Source: an uncultured Gammaproteobacteria bacterium (lineage in GTDB: Bacteria; Pseudomonadota; Gammaproteobacteria; HK1). From it: 64,000 bases of DNA. Positions 18,382 through 26,884 of the stretch are shown here, in pieces. The stretch's first letter is position 1. Each line of letters opens with the position of its first letter. Below the pieces are notes generated by a model. The model worked only from the letters and a program-made list of their open reading frames with translations, was not told the DNA's origin and made no database searches. The stretch is taken from the NCBI GenBank assembly GCA_958295465.1, contig OY282353.1, positions 3,773,001 to 3,837,000 on the forward strand, in the 5' to 3' direction. The position numbers and the translations under genes were made by a program.

Positions 18382-19128
18382 ATGAACCGGATCCTCGCGC
18401 TCTGGGCGGTGCCGCGCTCGATCTCCACCGCCTTCGAATGGATGATGCGGATACGCGGCGACATGGCCTGCTTCCATGAGCCCTTCGGCGAAGCCTGGTA
18501 CCAGGGCGAGGAGCCGTTGTGGCCGCGGGTGCGACCGGACAGCGTGCGCACGCCGGGGCTGACCCTCGACAGCGTTCGTGCAAGGCTGTTCGCGGCGGCG
18601 AAGGCCGGCCCGATGTTCATCAAGGACTTTCCGCTGTACCTCGACCACTACTGGGACGACGAATTCCTCTCGCACTTCAACCACAGTTTCCTGATCCGCC
18701 ATCCCCTGAAGACGATCTCGTCCCTGCACCGGGGATGGCGGGAGATCCACCCGAAGGAGCTCGGGTTCGCCGAGCAGCGGCAGTTGTTCGACCGCCTGAG
18801 CGACGAGGCCGGTGCGCCGCCGCCGCTGATGGACAGCGACGACCTGCTCGAACGCCCCGAGGAGATGGTCGAGCGGTACTGCGAGGCGGTCGGCATCCCC
18901 TTTCTTCCCGAGGCGTTGCACTGGCAGCCGGGGGCCCGCGACGAGGTGGGCTGGTGGGACGGCGGCGCTTTCCATCAGACCCTGCGCGACTCCGACGGCC
19001 TGAAGCCGCAGCCGCGCAAGCGCGTCGATCACGATTCGGCGCCCGATGCGGTCAAGCGCCTGTGCGAGCTCGCATTGCCGCACTACGAGCACATGCACCG
19101 ATACCGGTTGCGCGGCACGCGGGGCTGA
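18382..19128 (+). CDS. Sulfotransferase-like P-loop protein
   Basis: 248 residues beginning MNRILALWAVPRSISTAF, where PRSxST is the phosphosulfate-binding loop variant of a small sulfotransferase-like family. FIRH-like FLIRHPLKTISSL is the second (3'-phosphate) motif. C-terminal residues KRVDHDS and the Trp-rich GWWDGG are typical of this cytosolic subgroup, often annotated sulfotransferase family or branched-chain aminotransferase-like. The ATG at 18382 lacks a good Shine-Dalgarno; an in-frame upstream start is possible but has no homology. PAPS use and substrate are inferred. Confidence 0.7.
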   Translation: MNRILALWAVPRSISTAFEWMMRIRGDMACFHEPFGEAWYQGEEPLWPRVRPDSVRTPGLTLDSVRARLFAAAKAGPMFIKDFPLYLDHYWDDEFLSHFNHSFLIRHPLKTISSLHRGWREIHPKELGFAEQRQLFDRLSDEAGAPPPLMDSDDLLERPEEMVERYCEAVGIPFLPEALHWQPGARDEVGWWDGGAFHQTLRDSDGLKPQPRKRVDHDSAPDAVKRLCELALPHYEHMHRYRLRGTRG

Positions 19129-19326
19129 CTTCCGGCGGCAAACCGGGCCACCGCAACAAGACCTGTTTGCTGTTGCCCCCGAAGAACTTCAGTCCAGAAA
19201 CAACCAGGATCAGAAACTGTATACGAGAGGCTTCCGCGAGACGAGGGCCCGGTGTCGGAGTGTTAGGAGCACGTAGTCTGTCCGGTGTAGTAGCACGTCG
19301 ATTGTCCGGTTTCATGGAGTCCCTTG

Positions 19327-19636
19327 CAGCGTGATTGTGGGCCGGCGGCGGCTCGCGGCCGTGCGCCATGCCTCCGTACCGCCGTTGCCGGTGAGGGCGG
19401 CGAGCCGCCCGCCGCGGGCGAGCGGTTCGGCTTCGCTACGGGGCGGAGGAGGCCGGCGTGGCTCAGCCATCGGCTTCGAGCGGCGTGTGGGTGTGAACCG
19501 GCGACGGCTCATGGCCGCGAGCAATGCCTCCGCGCCGCTGCTGTCGATGGGGGTAGCGAGCCGCGTGCCGCGGACGAGCGGTCCGGCATCGCCGCTGGGT
19601 GGAGGAGGGCGGCGTGGCTCAGCCATCGACTTCGAC
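19327..19636. repeat. ~155-bp tandem units after thiL-like copy A
   Basis: Two units starting at 19327 and 19481 resemble the thiL-like 3' end starting at 19637 (spacings 154 and 156 bp). Each contains, on the minus strand, a copy of the ...EALLA..SRRRF... C-terminus and then a copy of what looks like the mutH start (ATG, Pro-rich, PPRSEAE). The unit therefore spans a gene-gene junction. Confidence 0.8.
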
Positions 19637-20389
19637 CCGCGTGAGTGCGAACCGGCGACGGCTCGCAACCGCAAGCAATGCCTCCACGCCGCCGTTGTCG
19701 GTGAGTGCGATGAACTCCAGGGCACGGGCGTCGACTCCCGCATCGTCTCCCGTACCGGTCGATCTCGGCGTCCCATTCCGAACGCCAGAGCCGTCGACTC
19801 CCGAATCGTCCCCCGTACCGTCTCTCGCGTTCGGCACGTCACACCAGCGGATCTCTGTTCCGCGCCCGGCCAGATCCGCGCACACCGAAACCAGGTCGGC
19901 GATCGCGTGCTCCGGCGCGTCCGCGGTCGCGAACGACAACCGCACCCCGATCGCGGCGGTGCGCGGTCGTGGCTCGGGACGGCGGGGGAGGACGGTCCCC
20001 GCGCCCAGCGCGAAGACGGTCGCGCGTCCCGGCCCGCGGGTGGTATCGCCGCCGACGAGCTCGACCCCGCTTGCCTCGCATACCGCGGCGGCGGCGGCCG
20101 AGAACCGTTCGAGCCAGTCGGGATCGGCCGCTTCGAGGGTGAGCGCGAGGGTCGCCCAGCGCGGCGTCACCGTGCGGGCGGCGAGGCGGAGCAGGGCGGC
20201 GCCGAAAACGCGGCGGGCGATGTCGGCCGCATCGTCGCAGGCGGAGAACGGCGCCGTCGCCCCGGCGTGGACGAGGGGCAGGCCGCCGGTGTCGAGCAGC
20301 GCCGCATCGTCACCGATGCCGAGTACGGTGTCGGGGCGCCGCGGGGTGCGGTCGCGGAAGCAGTGCTCGATGAGTTCGAATTCGCCCAT
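19619..20389 (-). CDS. ThiL-like protein, copy A (divergent thiamine-phosphate kinase homologue)
   Basis: 256 residues from MGEFELI. The N-terminal domain aligns with ThiL: GEFELIEHCF, DTVLGIGDDAALL, TLALTLEAADPDWLERFS and ELVGGDTTRGP. However, the ThiL metal motif DTLV..G.HF is replaced (HAGATAP), the LSDLAAMGA segment is degraded, and the C-terminal SDGL-containing domain is shortened and interrupted by a Gly/Asp/Thr-rich stretch (residues ~205-230). Nearly identical to the copy at 23573-24343. Either a decaying duplicate or a specialised partner of the thiL gene at 26885-27898, which has lost the complementary motifs. Confidence 0.6.
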   Translation of the reverse strand: MGEFELIEHCFRDRTPRRPDTVLGIGDDAALLDTGGLPLVHAGATAPFSACDDAADIARRVFGAALLRLAARTVTPRWATLALTLEAADPDWLERFSAAAAAVCEASGVELVGGDTTRGPGRATVFALGAGTVLPRRPEPRPRTAAIGVRLSFATADAPEHAIADLVSVCADLAGRGTEIRWCDVPNARDGTGDDSGVDGSGVRNGTPRSTGTGDDAGVDARALEFIALTDNGGVEALLAVASRRRFALTRVEVDG

Positions 20390-20717
20390 GAATCGAGGAG
20401 CCACGGCGGCCGGAGGCGCGCGTCGACGACGCCTGCCTCCAGAGGGTGTCGCTCAATCTCGTCGCCGGCATTCCATGATCCGGCAGACTCAATCCATGCA
20501 CCGGTCGAGACCGTCGTAGCGGCCACCGCTTCGACGGGCCACCTTCGATGCCGTCCAGGTGCGCCTGACGCCACGCGAGCGTCCGGAAGGCCGCGCCGTC
20601 CGCCCCATCTCGTGCAGCGGCGCCGAACACGTCGGCCTCTACCAACGACTGCCCGGCGAAGGTGGGGGCGCTTCGATGAGGCTGGCCCCGCGCGAGGGTG
20701 TAGATCTCGAATTGACG

Positions 20718-20961
20718 ATGCCACAGCCACACAAGACGGTGTTGAAGACGACGCTCTGCGCGGAGCTCGAAGCGGTGCTCGGCAAGCGCCCGGCCCTGCA
20801 CGTGGTGACGATTGCCGACAGGGCGCGCGACAACTGGAGCTTTCTCGATACGTTGGCGGCGCAGGGGACGGCAATCGTGGACTTCTCCCACGCGGCCGAG
20901 CCACTGAAGTCGGGGCTCGATGCCTGCTATGGAGAGGGCGATGCCAAGTCGGCCCCTGACC
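20718..20961 (+). mobile_element. ISKra4-family transposase remnant
   Basis: About 80 codons, beginning MPQPHKTVLKT, then AELEAVLGKRPALHVV, TIADRARDNWSFLD and IVDFSHAAEPL with ACYGEGDAK. These are the characteristic order and spacing (aDGA..nW, DF.HA.EHL, YGE) of ISKra4 transposases around the middle of the protein. The DG and EH residues of the family are altered and both ends are missing, so it is dead. Confidence 0.65.
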
Positions 20962-21064
20962 GGTCCGGCGCAGGCCCTCTGTGGTCTGCGTCGAGCTTCC
21001 TACCCAACCCGTCGCTTACAACAGTTGGGGTGCCAGATACTGCTGAGGGGCTCCCCTCGAAGCC

Positions 21065-21406
21065 TCACGGCGGTTGCGCGGGTTCGGTTACGTCCTTGGT
21101 TAGCAGCTTTTGTAGCTCGAATCGCGCGGCAAGGCCTGCCAAGAATACTGGAATAATTGTGGGCGCGACAAAAATCAAATCAGATTCTGTTTCTAGCCAT
21201 GCGCAGTAGATAGGTCCACAAAGAGGCAATCCAAACAAGATAAATCCTGCCACAAAGGAGACTAGTATTTCCCAACCCGTCAGTGCTGGCCCGTGGCCGA
21301 GAACGTTCCGACAGTAGATCCCCATGAAGAAGAAAACGCCGACTGCGAAAAAAACGGCCACTTGGGGTACCATCGTGTGCACTCCGGTGTTCCTGACTGT
21401 CTGCAC
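21065..21406 (-). CDS. Small membrane protein, hypothetical
   Basis: 113 residues with three hydrophobic segments (VAVFFAVGVFFFMGIY, ILVSFVAGFILFGLPL, LIFVAPTIIPVFLAGLA) and a charged C-terminus. The start could instead be the Met at residue 12. It is less GC-rich than its surroundings and sits 8 bp after the secreted-protein gene, so the two form a small operon. Not recognised; no homologue comes to mind. Confidence 0.45.
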   Translation of the reverse strand: MQTVRNTGVHTMVPQVAVFFAVGVFFFMGIYCRNVLGHGPALTGWEILVSFVAGFILFGLPLCGPIYCAWLETESDLIFVAPTIIPVFLAGLAARFELQKLLTKDVTEPAQPP

Positions 21407-21414
21407 GATCGCGA

Positions 21415-21951
21415 TTACTGGGCTGGATGAAGTTTGGCGAATTCATCCCGCGCGACGAAGCCCTCAGCGCTTTCACTTCGGTGCCATCCAAAGAACGCCC
21501 AACATCCAGCGCGCCAACACGAAGCCGCCTCCGGGCTTTGGTCCCCCCAAGTTTCGGACGGGGCTGATTCGGGTCTGAGCTTGATCCAAACCTGATTGCC
21601 CGAGAAAGATGGGTATTCTTTGTAGAACTCGCTTTCCATCACAACGTAGGTCTCGCTTTCCTTTGTCGTCCAGATTTTCTTGTTGAGCAAATTCCCATAA
21701 TACTTCGACGGCTCTTCAGCGTAGATCTCGACGCCCTTATTTACCTGTACCGTTGAACCTGGAGTTAGATATCCAAGCGTGCTGTTCACCTTCACGACGC
21801 TGTTGTCGCCAACGACCGACGGCGTCAATACGACTGCACACATCAACCCGACCGAGATACTTGTGACCAGTCGATGGCTGACGGGGAGCATTCGGTTGGC
21901 GCGTTTCTGGACGCAATTCGAGCGGGTGGTTCCCTTTGGCGTTGTATTCAT
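21415..21951 (-). CDS. Secreted or membrane-anchored hypothetical protein
   Basis: 178 residues from the ATG at 21951. A basic N-terminus is followed by a hydrophobic segment (LVTSISVGLMCAVVLTPSVVG) consistent with a signal peptide or anchor; the rest is a periplasmic-type domain with strands such as VNKGVEIYAE, ETYVVMESEF and NQVWIKLRPES and two nearby Cys. It reads like a small SH3-like extracytoplasmic domain, but I cannot assign a family. GC content is lower than in neighbours. It precedes a small membrane protein. Confidence 0.45.
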   Translation of the reverse strand: MNTTPKGTTRSNCVQKRANRMLPVSHRLVTSISVGLMCAVVLTPSVVGDNSVVKVNSTLGYLTPGSTVQVNKGVEIYAEEPSKYYGNLLNKKIWTTKESETYVVMESEFYKEYPSFSGNQVWIKLRPESAPSETWGDQSPEAASCWRAGCWAFFGWHRSESAEGFVARDEFAKLHPAQ

Positions 21952-22217
21952 TTCGTTTCCATCCGTTAGGGTGGACGTGTTGCTTAGCGCCTTGTGACGG
22001 ATCGACGAGGAGGTGCTCTCCCTGTTCTCGCCCCAGTGCACGAGGCGGTGCCCCGACACCCGACCCTTCAGGCGGTGGGCGGGCACGCCCCTCGGTCGGT
22101 CTCCTGACCGAAGCCTCCATGGCCCGAACCGCCGGACGGGCCTGTCGGCGGTCGGAGAGCGGAGCACCTGACGGTTCCCTGAGCATGGCGCCGTTATCCG
22201 CCCCTGCGGACCTCGCG
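21952..22217. other. Intergenic region, nothing recognised
   Basis: 266 bp between the secreted-protein gene and the M48 fragment. GC-rich, with several possible hairpins (for example around 22090-22150), but no identifiable RNA or gene. Confidence 0.35.
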
Positions 22218-22613
22218 TCAAGTCTCCTGGAGCGCTTCCCGTGTCAGCCCGCGGCCATCGCCTTGTAGGTAGGCCGGTGGTTCCTGGCGCTGGCATTCAG
22301 CGACGCTCTCGATGCTCTTCGGGCGCTGCTGCCCAGCCTCGATGAGTCCGCTCGTCGCGATCCAGTGCGCGATCCGCCGCGCGTCCGTCGGGTGTGTCCG
22401 CAGGAACCCGACGAGCCCCCTCTGTCCCTGGGCTGCGGCTTGCCGCTCCGCGCGCGCCATACGGAGGAAGAGCTTGCGCGCCGCCCGCAGGTCGTAGCCT
22501 GCCTCTCGTACGAGACAGGGGGCGTGCGTGCGCCCGCACCCGCGTCTTCTCGTCTTCGGTGGGCATCTGGATCCCCGCGCGGGGGCGCTGGCTCCGCCCC
22601 CTGTGTGCGTCAA
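22218..22613 (-). pseudogene. M48 metalloprotease C-terminal fragment
   Basis: One minus-strand frame contains REAGYDLRAARKLFLRMAR and GLVGFLRTHPTDARRIAHW, the typical C-terminal end of M48 (LoiP/YcaL-type) peptidases, where the ageing 'D..G...M...GYDP.AA' helix is followed by 'HP...R'. The HExxH zinc site and membrane part are absent and the flanks are unrelated, so this is a relic. Confidence 0.5.
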
Positions 22614-22746
22614 CGCCCGTCGTCCAGGCTCGCGCTCCGCGTCCTCCTGGACGTCTCCTGTGACGGTCTGCCGTCGCTGGTCGCAGCCCCTGCTTGCCGC
22701 TCCCTGCTGGCCTGCCCTTCGCGCACCATCCTCAGTACCACCCGCC

Positions 22747-23270
22747 TCATGAGGTCTTTCCCACGTCTCGCCCCTGATGCCCGCGCCACCTCGTGCCCCC
22801 CGCGAACAGCACCAGGACCGGTGTGTTCGTCCTCCCCAGCGCTTTCATCATCGCCAAGTGGTCTGGCTGCTTTTTGTCGAGCCGCATCACCGTCACCTCC
22901 GCGAGCGCAGGCTCGCGCTTGCTGAGCTTGCGGCGCGCGTTCGAGTCCCGCCAGTCCGGAGCGGCGTCACCCGCGAGCGGGACGGTGCATACGTAGGTCG
23001 ATTCGAGCGGTCGGCGGTCGGGTCCGACCGGGATGGTCTTCAACTCGATGGAGATCAGCCGGAAGTCCGGCTCCGGCCGCGAGCCGGCGTTCGCGCCGAG
23101 CGCGTGTTCGATGACGGTGCCGGTCCAGCCCTTGCCGCGGCGGGTGTTCGCCGGCACGGCCAGCCCGTGCTCGACCGCGACGTCGCCGAGGGTGCGCCCG
23201 GCCAGGGCGTCGGCGCGGGCGAGGAGCTCGGCTTCGCTACGGGGCGGAAGGACGCGGCGCGGTCAGGCAT
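22747..23270 (-). pseudogene. mutH: mutH pseudogene (frameshifted start, replaced C-terminus)
   Basis: The frame contains RADALAGRTLGDVA, then RRGKGWTGTVIEHALGANAGS, PEPDF and ISIELKTIPVG with LESTYVC: the N-terminal half of MutH, including the catalytic Asp (DF) and the ExK (ELKT) of this GATC-nicking endonuclease of mismatch repair. Two lesions are visible. Relative to the repeated copies of its start, the ATG at 23270 is followed by a 1-nt loss that puts it out of frame, and the MutH frame has an in-frame stop there. After RRKLS the expected second half is replaced by unrelated sequence. It lies downstream of thiL-like copy B, with two junction repeats between. Confidence 0.75.
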
Positions 23271-23280
23271 CGGCTTCGAG

Positions 23281-23590
23281 CAGCGTGATTGTGGGCCGGC
23301 GGCGGCTCGCGATCGTGCGCCATGCCTCCGTACCGCCGTTGCCGGCGTGGGCGGCGGGCCGCGTGCCGCGGGCGAGCGGTCCGGCATCGCCGCTGGGCGG
23401 AGGAGGCCGGCGTGGCTCAGCCATCGGCTTCGAGCGGCGTGTGGGTGTGAACCGGCAACGGCTCATGGCCGCGAGCAATGCCTCCGCGCCGCTGCTGTCG
23501 ATGGGGGTAGCGAGCCGCGCGTCGCGGGCGGAAGGTTCGGCTTCGCTACGGGGCGGAGGAGGGCGGTGCGGCTCAGCCATCGACTTCGAC
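23281..23590. repeat. ~155-bp tandem units between thiL-like copy B and mutH
   Basis: Units begin at 23281 and 23435, and the gene's own 3' end at 23591 (154 and 156 bp spacing). A further half unit forms the mutH start region (23240-23280). On the minus strand each unit contains a C-terminal thiL-like copy followed by a mutH-like start. Confidence 0.8.
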
Positions 23591-24343
23591 CCGCGTGAGT
23601 GCGAACCGGCGACGACTCGCAACCGCAAGCAATGCCTCCACGCCGCCGTTGTCGGTGAGTGCGATGAACTCCAGGGCACGGGCGTCGACTCCCGCATCGT
23701 CTCCCGTACCGGTCGATCTCGGCGTCCCATTCCGAACGCCAGAGCCGTCGCCCCCCGCATCGTCCCCCGTACCGTCTCTCGCGTTCGGCACGTCACACCA
23801 GCGGATCTCCGTTCCGCGCCCGGCCAGATCCGCGCACACCGAAACCAGGTCGGCGATCGCGTGCTCCGGCGCATCCGCGGTCGCGAACGACAACCGCACC
23901 CCGATCGCGGCGGCGCGCGGTCGCGGCTCGGGCCGGCGGGGGAGGACGGTCCCCGCGCCCAGCGCGAAGACGGTCGCGCGCCCCGGCCCGCGGGTGGTAT
24001 CGCCGCCGACGAGCTCGACCCCGCTTGCCTCGCATACCGCGGCGGCGGCGGCGGAGAATCGTTCGAGCCAGTCGGGATCGGCCGCTTCGAGGGTGAGCGC
24101 GAGGGTCGCCCAGCGCGGCATCACCGTGCGGGCGGCGAGGCGGAGCAGGGCGGCGCCGAAAGTACAACGGGCGACGTCGGCCGCTTCGTCGCAGGCGGAG
24201 AACGTCGCCGTCGCCCCGGCGTGGACGAGGGGCAGGCCGCCGGTGTCGAGCAGCGCCGCATCGTCACCGATGCCGAGTACGGTGTCGGGGCGCCGCGGGG
24301 TGCGGTCGCGGAAGCAGTGCTCGATGAGCTCGAATTCGCCCAT
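23573..24343 (-). CDS. ThiL-like protein, copy B
   Basis: 256 residues, nearly identical to the copy at 19619-20389, with the same retained motifs (GIGDDAALL, GGDTTRGP) and the same losses. That the two copies differ by substitutions but keep the frame over the whole length suggests either a recent duplication or selection on the protein. No Shine-Dalgarno is visible at the ATG; an upstream in-frame GTG exists 15 bp before. It was probably the gene upstream of mutH. Confidence 0.6.
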   Translation of the reverse strand: MGEFELIEHCFRDRTPRRPDTVLGIGDDAALLDTGGLPLVHAGATATFSACDEAADVARCTFGAALLRLAARTVMPRWATLALTLEAADPDWLERFSAAAAAVCEASGVELVGGDTTRGPGRATVFALGAGTVLPRRPEPRPRAAAIGVRLSFATADAPEHAIADLVSVCADLAGRGTEIRWCDVPNARDGTGDDAGGDGSGVRNGTPRSTGTGDDAGVDARALEFIALTDNGGVEALLAVASRRRFALTRVEVDG

Positions 24344-24676
24344 GAATCGAGGAGCCACGGCGGCCGGAGGCGCGCGTCGACGACGCCTGCCTCCGGAGGG
24401 TGTCGCTCAATCTCGTCGCCGGCATTCCATGATCCGGCAGACTCAATCCATGCACCGGTCGAGACCGTCGTAGCGGCCGCCGCTTCGACGGGCCACCTTC
24501 GATGCCGTCCAGGTGCGCCTGACGCCACGCGAGCGTCCGGAAGGCCGCGCCGTCCGCCCCATCTCGTGCAGCGGCACCGAACACGTCGGCCTCTACCAAC
24601 GACCGCCCGGTGAAGGTGGGGGCGCTTCGATGAGGCCGGCCCCGCGCGAGGACCGGAAAACGCCCTTGACGAACAA

Positions 24677-24702
24677 GCCCCCTTCCCGGGCGGGAAGGGG
24701 GC
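24677..24702 (-). terminator. Hairpin downstream of porin gene
   Basis: GCCCCCTTCCCG / CGGGAAGGGGGC forms an almost perfect stem of about 12 bp with a tiny loop, 22 bp past the porin stop. On the minus strand it is followed by TTGTTCGTC, a weak U tract, so a rho-independent terminator is likely. Confidence 0.65.
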
Positions 24703-24723
24703 GATGATTCCAGCGGAAGAGGC

Positions 24724-25758
24724 TCAGTTGAACGTCACGCGCATCCCGGCGAGGATGATGCCGGTATTGTCGTTCACGCCGTCTTCCTTGATCTGCCGGT
24801 AGCCGGCATAGGCGGTTGCGCCGGCGCCGACGTTGTGACCGATGCCCACGCCCCAGAGCGAGCCATCCCGATTCGGGTACAGGTCCCCCCCTGCTGTGTA
24901 GACGTCTTTCAGCTCACCGCTTCGCCAGTACACGCCAACACTGCCCTCGCCGTAGCTGTGGTCGAGTTCCAGATAGGTGTATTCGTGGTCACCACGGTGC
25001 TTGACCGCATCATCCCCCGTCCCCCACGTCATTTCCTTGTCCTGTTCCTGCCCCCACGCGAAGGCGACGGACGTCCCCTGGCCGAAGGAGATCGCGCCGG
25101 ACGCGGTAGTTACATCGCCCTTCGTGTCGTTGTCGTACTCGCCGATATGGCCAACGCGGAAGTCGTAGCCCGCGTCACCGACGGGACCCGCAACCCGGAG
25201 CTGAACATCCCAATACTCATCGTCACCTGACGAAACGGCGACCGTGGCCGGGCCAAGCGCCGGCGTGTCGTACCGCAGGACCTCACTACGCCCGCCGTCA
25301 TTGGTCGGGCAGGCAACCGCCACGTCGCCATCGGCATTCTTGGAGTGGTAGGAACACCAGTTCGTCACTCCGCCCAGCCAGGACGGGCCACCAAGCCGCG
25401 CATGAGCCATGTTGTCAGCGGCGGTCGAAGTGTGCCCCGCGGTCAGCTTGCCCCCGGCGGTATCGAGATAGACGGCCGCATGGCGCGTTGTCGTCCCGTC
25501 CCCGCTGCCGGTCAAGATGCCCATTTCCAGGTTGACGCCGACGCTCATCCCGCCATCAAGCTCATCGCTTCCGGTGAAGCGGACGCGGCTCCCTGACGAG
25601 TTTCCGTCAAGGTGCCGCAGTTCGTCCTTGTCCGAGCTGTCGTCCACGCTGATGATCGCGCGGTTGATGTGGCCGGAGACGTCGAACTCCACCGCCTGGG
25701 CGGCCATCGGCAGGGCCAGCGCGCTCGACACGGCCGCTGCGACAAGTTTGCGTTGCAT
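24724..25758 (-). CDS. Gram-negative general porin
   Basis: 344 residues. A signal peptide (MQRKLVAAAVSSALALPMAAQA) is followed by VEFDVSGHINRAI, the typical first beta-strand of Neisseria/Burkholderia-type trimeric porins. Alternating amphipathic strands continue throughout, with acidic loops, and the protein ends in MRVTFN; the terminal aromatic-x residue pattern is weaker than the usual final Phe. GGAMSVG-like DELDGGMSVGVNLEMG is a conserved strand. It forms diffusion channels in the outer membrane. A strong GAGGAG Shine-Dalgarno precedes the ATG and a hairpin terminator follows, so it is a single-gene unit. Confidence 0.9.
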   Translation of the reverse strand: MQRKLVAAAVSSALALPMAAQAVEFDVSGHINRAIISVDDSSDKDELRHLDGNSSGSRVRFTGSDELDGGMSVGVNLEMGILTGSGDGTTTRHAAVYLDTAGGKLTAGHTSTAADNMAHARLGGPSWLGGVTNWCSYHSKNADGDVAVACPTNDGGRSEVLRYDTPALGPATVAVSSGDDEYWDVQLRVAGPVGDAGYDFRVGHIGEYDNDTKGDVTTASGAISFGQGTSVAFAWGQEQDKEMTWGTGDDAVKHRGDHEYTYLELDHSYGEGSVGVYWRSGELKDVYTAGGDLYPNRDGSLWGVGIGHNVGAGATAYAGYRQIKEDGVNDNTGIILAGMRVTFN

Positions 25759-26346
25759 GATGTTTCTCCTCTGTGCTTCTGTCGAATGAAAGCCCGAACC
25801 GCAGCCTTCGCTGCCCCCCGTGTCGCCGGGAGGATGGCCCGCAGTCTACGGACGGCGGGACGGTTGGCAATGGTCGGCGATGGGTTTCTCCGGTTATAAC
25901 GGCAAATTGTTGTTTTTATGCGACAAGACGCCCTGTGCGCCACCCCGCCCCGAGCCCTTGGACTCACCCGCGGCCCTCGGCCCTCGGCGAACGGCAGCGG
26001 CTCGACTCCGTGCCGCGCGGCTCCAGGGCCGCCTCCCGACCCATGCCCGCGGCCACCCGGGAACATTGCCGGCCTGCGCCGGCGGGGTACGGGCCTGCGT
26101 CGACGCGGCGCCGGAGGCTCGGTGTGATCGGCACCGATTCCAACCACTCCGCGAAAGGCCGGCGGGCCGCCTCCCGTCCGGCAGGCTGCCCGGCCATCCG
26201 CCTTGTCCGGAATCGCGCCCACGTGTCGAACGTCTCCGCCCCGGTGCCGCATTGGTCGCAAGACCAGCGCCGCAGCCGATTCGTCGCGCAGGCGGCTGCA
26301 TCCCGGATCCCCCGGGCGACCGCATTCCGGGCATCGTCGCTGCGGT
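25759..26346. other. Intergenic region between porin and pgpA, nothing firm
   Basis: 588 bp. The first ~150 bp carry the porin promoter; an AT-rich patch (about 25895-25920) is the best candidate. A minus-strand stretch near 26220-26300 reads RRWSCDQCGTGAETFDTW, which could be half of a zinc ribbon, but no start, partner Cys pair or domain is present. I treat the rest as non-coding. Confidence 0.4.
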
Positions 26347-26844
26347 TCAGCCGCCGAGCACGTACCGCGCCGCGTGGAGCGCCGCGCCGGCGAGTGCGCC
26401 GGCGAGCAGGTCGTCGAGCATGATCCCGAGACCTCCGCCGACCCTGCGGTCGGCGAGCGAGACGGGCCACGGCTTGGCGACGTCGAGGATGCGGAACGCC
26501 ACGAAGCCGGCGGCGATCCACGGCCAGTCGAAGGGCAGCGCGGTCATCGTCACGAGGAAGCCTGCGATCTCGTCGAGCACGATGCCGGGGTGGTCGTGCA
26601 CGCCGAGCTCGCGCGCGGTGCGCCCGCATACCCACACCCCGGTGGCGGCGATGAACGCGACCGCGAGCAGGTAGAGCGTGATCGGCTGCGTCGCGAGGAC
26701 CGCGTAGATCAGGATCGCGACGGCGGTGCCCGCGGTGCCCGGCGCACGCGGCGCGAGCCCCGCTCCGGCGCCGAACGCGATCCAGTGCAGCACGGACCGT
26801 GGCCGCGGCAGGCGGTTCGGGCTGCCGCTCATGGTTCGGCTCAT
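26347..26844 (-). CDS. pgpA: Phosphatidylglycerophosphatase A
   Basis: 165 residues. It dephosphorylates phosphatidylglycerol phosphate in the inner membrane. Visible: GLAPRAPGTAGT, a membrane segment, GVHDHPGIVLDEIAGF (conserved acidic cluster), FRILDVAKPWP and GGLGIMLDDLLAGALAG, the diagnostic PgpA order. Length is normal. Candidate starts are ATGs at 26844 and 26832; an identical ATGAGCGGC also overlaps the thiL stop 56 bp upstream (26888), out of frame, which suggests the thiL/pgpA junction itself was tandemly duplicated. Last gene of the rib-nus-thi-pgp cluster. Confidence 0.92.
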   Translation of the reverse strand: MSRTMSGSPNRLPRPRSVLHWIAFGAGAGLAPRAPGTAGTAVAILIYAVLATQPITLYLLAVAFIAATGVWVCGRTARELGVHDHPGIVLDEIAGFLVTMTALPFDWPWIAAGFVAFRILDVAKPWPVSLADRRVGGGLGIMLDDLLAGALAGAALHAARYVLGG

Positions 26845-26884
26845 GGTTCGGCCCGAGGCTTCGGCCGGCAACCGGGGTCGCCGC

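Larger units (their letters stand above)
19327..20698. repeat. 1,372-bp direct repeat, copy A
   Basis: Matches 23281-24652 at a constant offset of 3,954 bp with only substitutions and no detected length change. It contains, on the minus strand, the thiL-like gene plus two ~155-bp units downstream of its stop. Its right edge runs into an ISKra4-type transposase remnant, whereas copy B's right edge runs into the porin terminator. The 328 bp between the thiL-like start and the transposase remnant hold no recognisable gene. Confidence 0.9.
23281..24652. repeat. 1,372-bp direct repeat, copy B
   Basis: Partner of 19327-20698 with substitutions only. Copy B is probably closer to the original locus because its left flank is contiguous with the mutH relic whose 5' end is part of the repeat unit. 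The 333 bp upstream of thiL-like copy B (24344-24676) consist of the repeat's end and the porin terminator; no gene seen. Confidence 0.9.

Noticed and set aside
17137-19098. 653-residue minus-strand open frame
   Set aside because: It lies opposite two recognisable plus-strand genes (racemase-like, sulfotransferase-like) and has no domain.
20505-20717. N-terminal continuation of the ISKra4 transposase inside repeat copy A
   Set aside because: No frame shows the expected DG...W..GTV.F pattern convincingly; the remnant is called only where motifs are clear.
22000-22217. Possible group II intron or structured RNA end
   Set aside because: Hairpins are possible, but no domain V-like sequence or other signature was found.
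26220-26300. Possible zinc-ribbon gene fragment (WSCDQCGTG) between porin and pgpA
   Set aside because: Single CxxC, no start codon or supporting domain; may be chance in GC-rich sequence.
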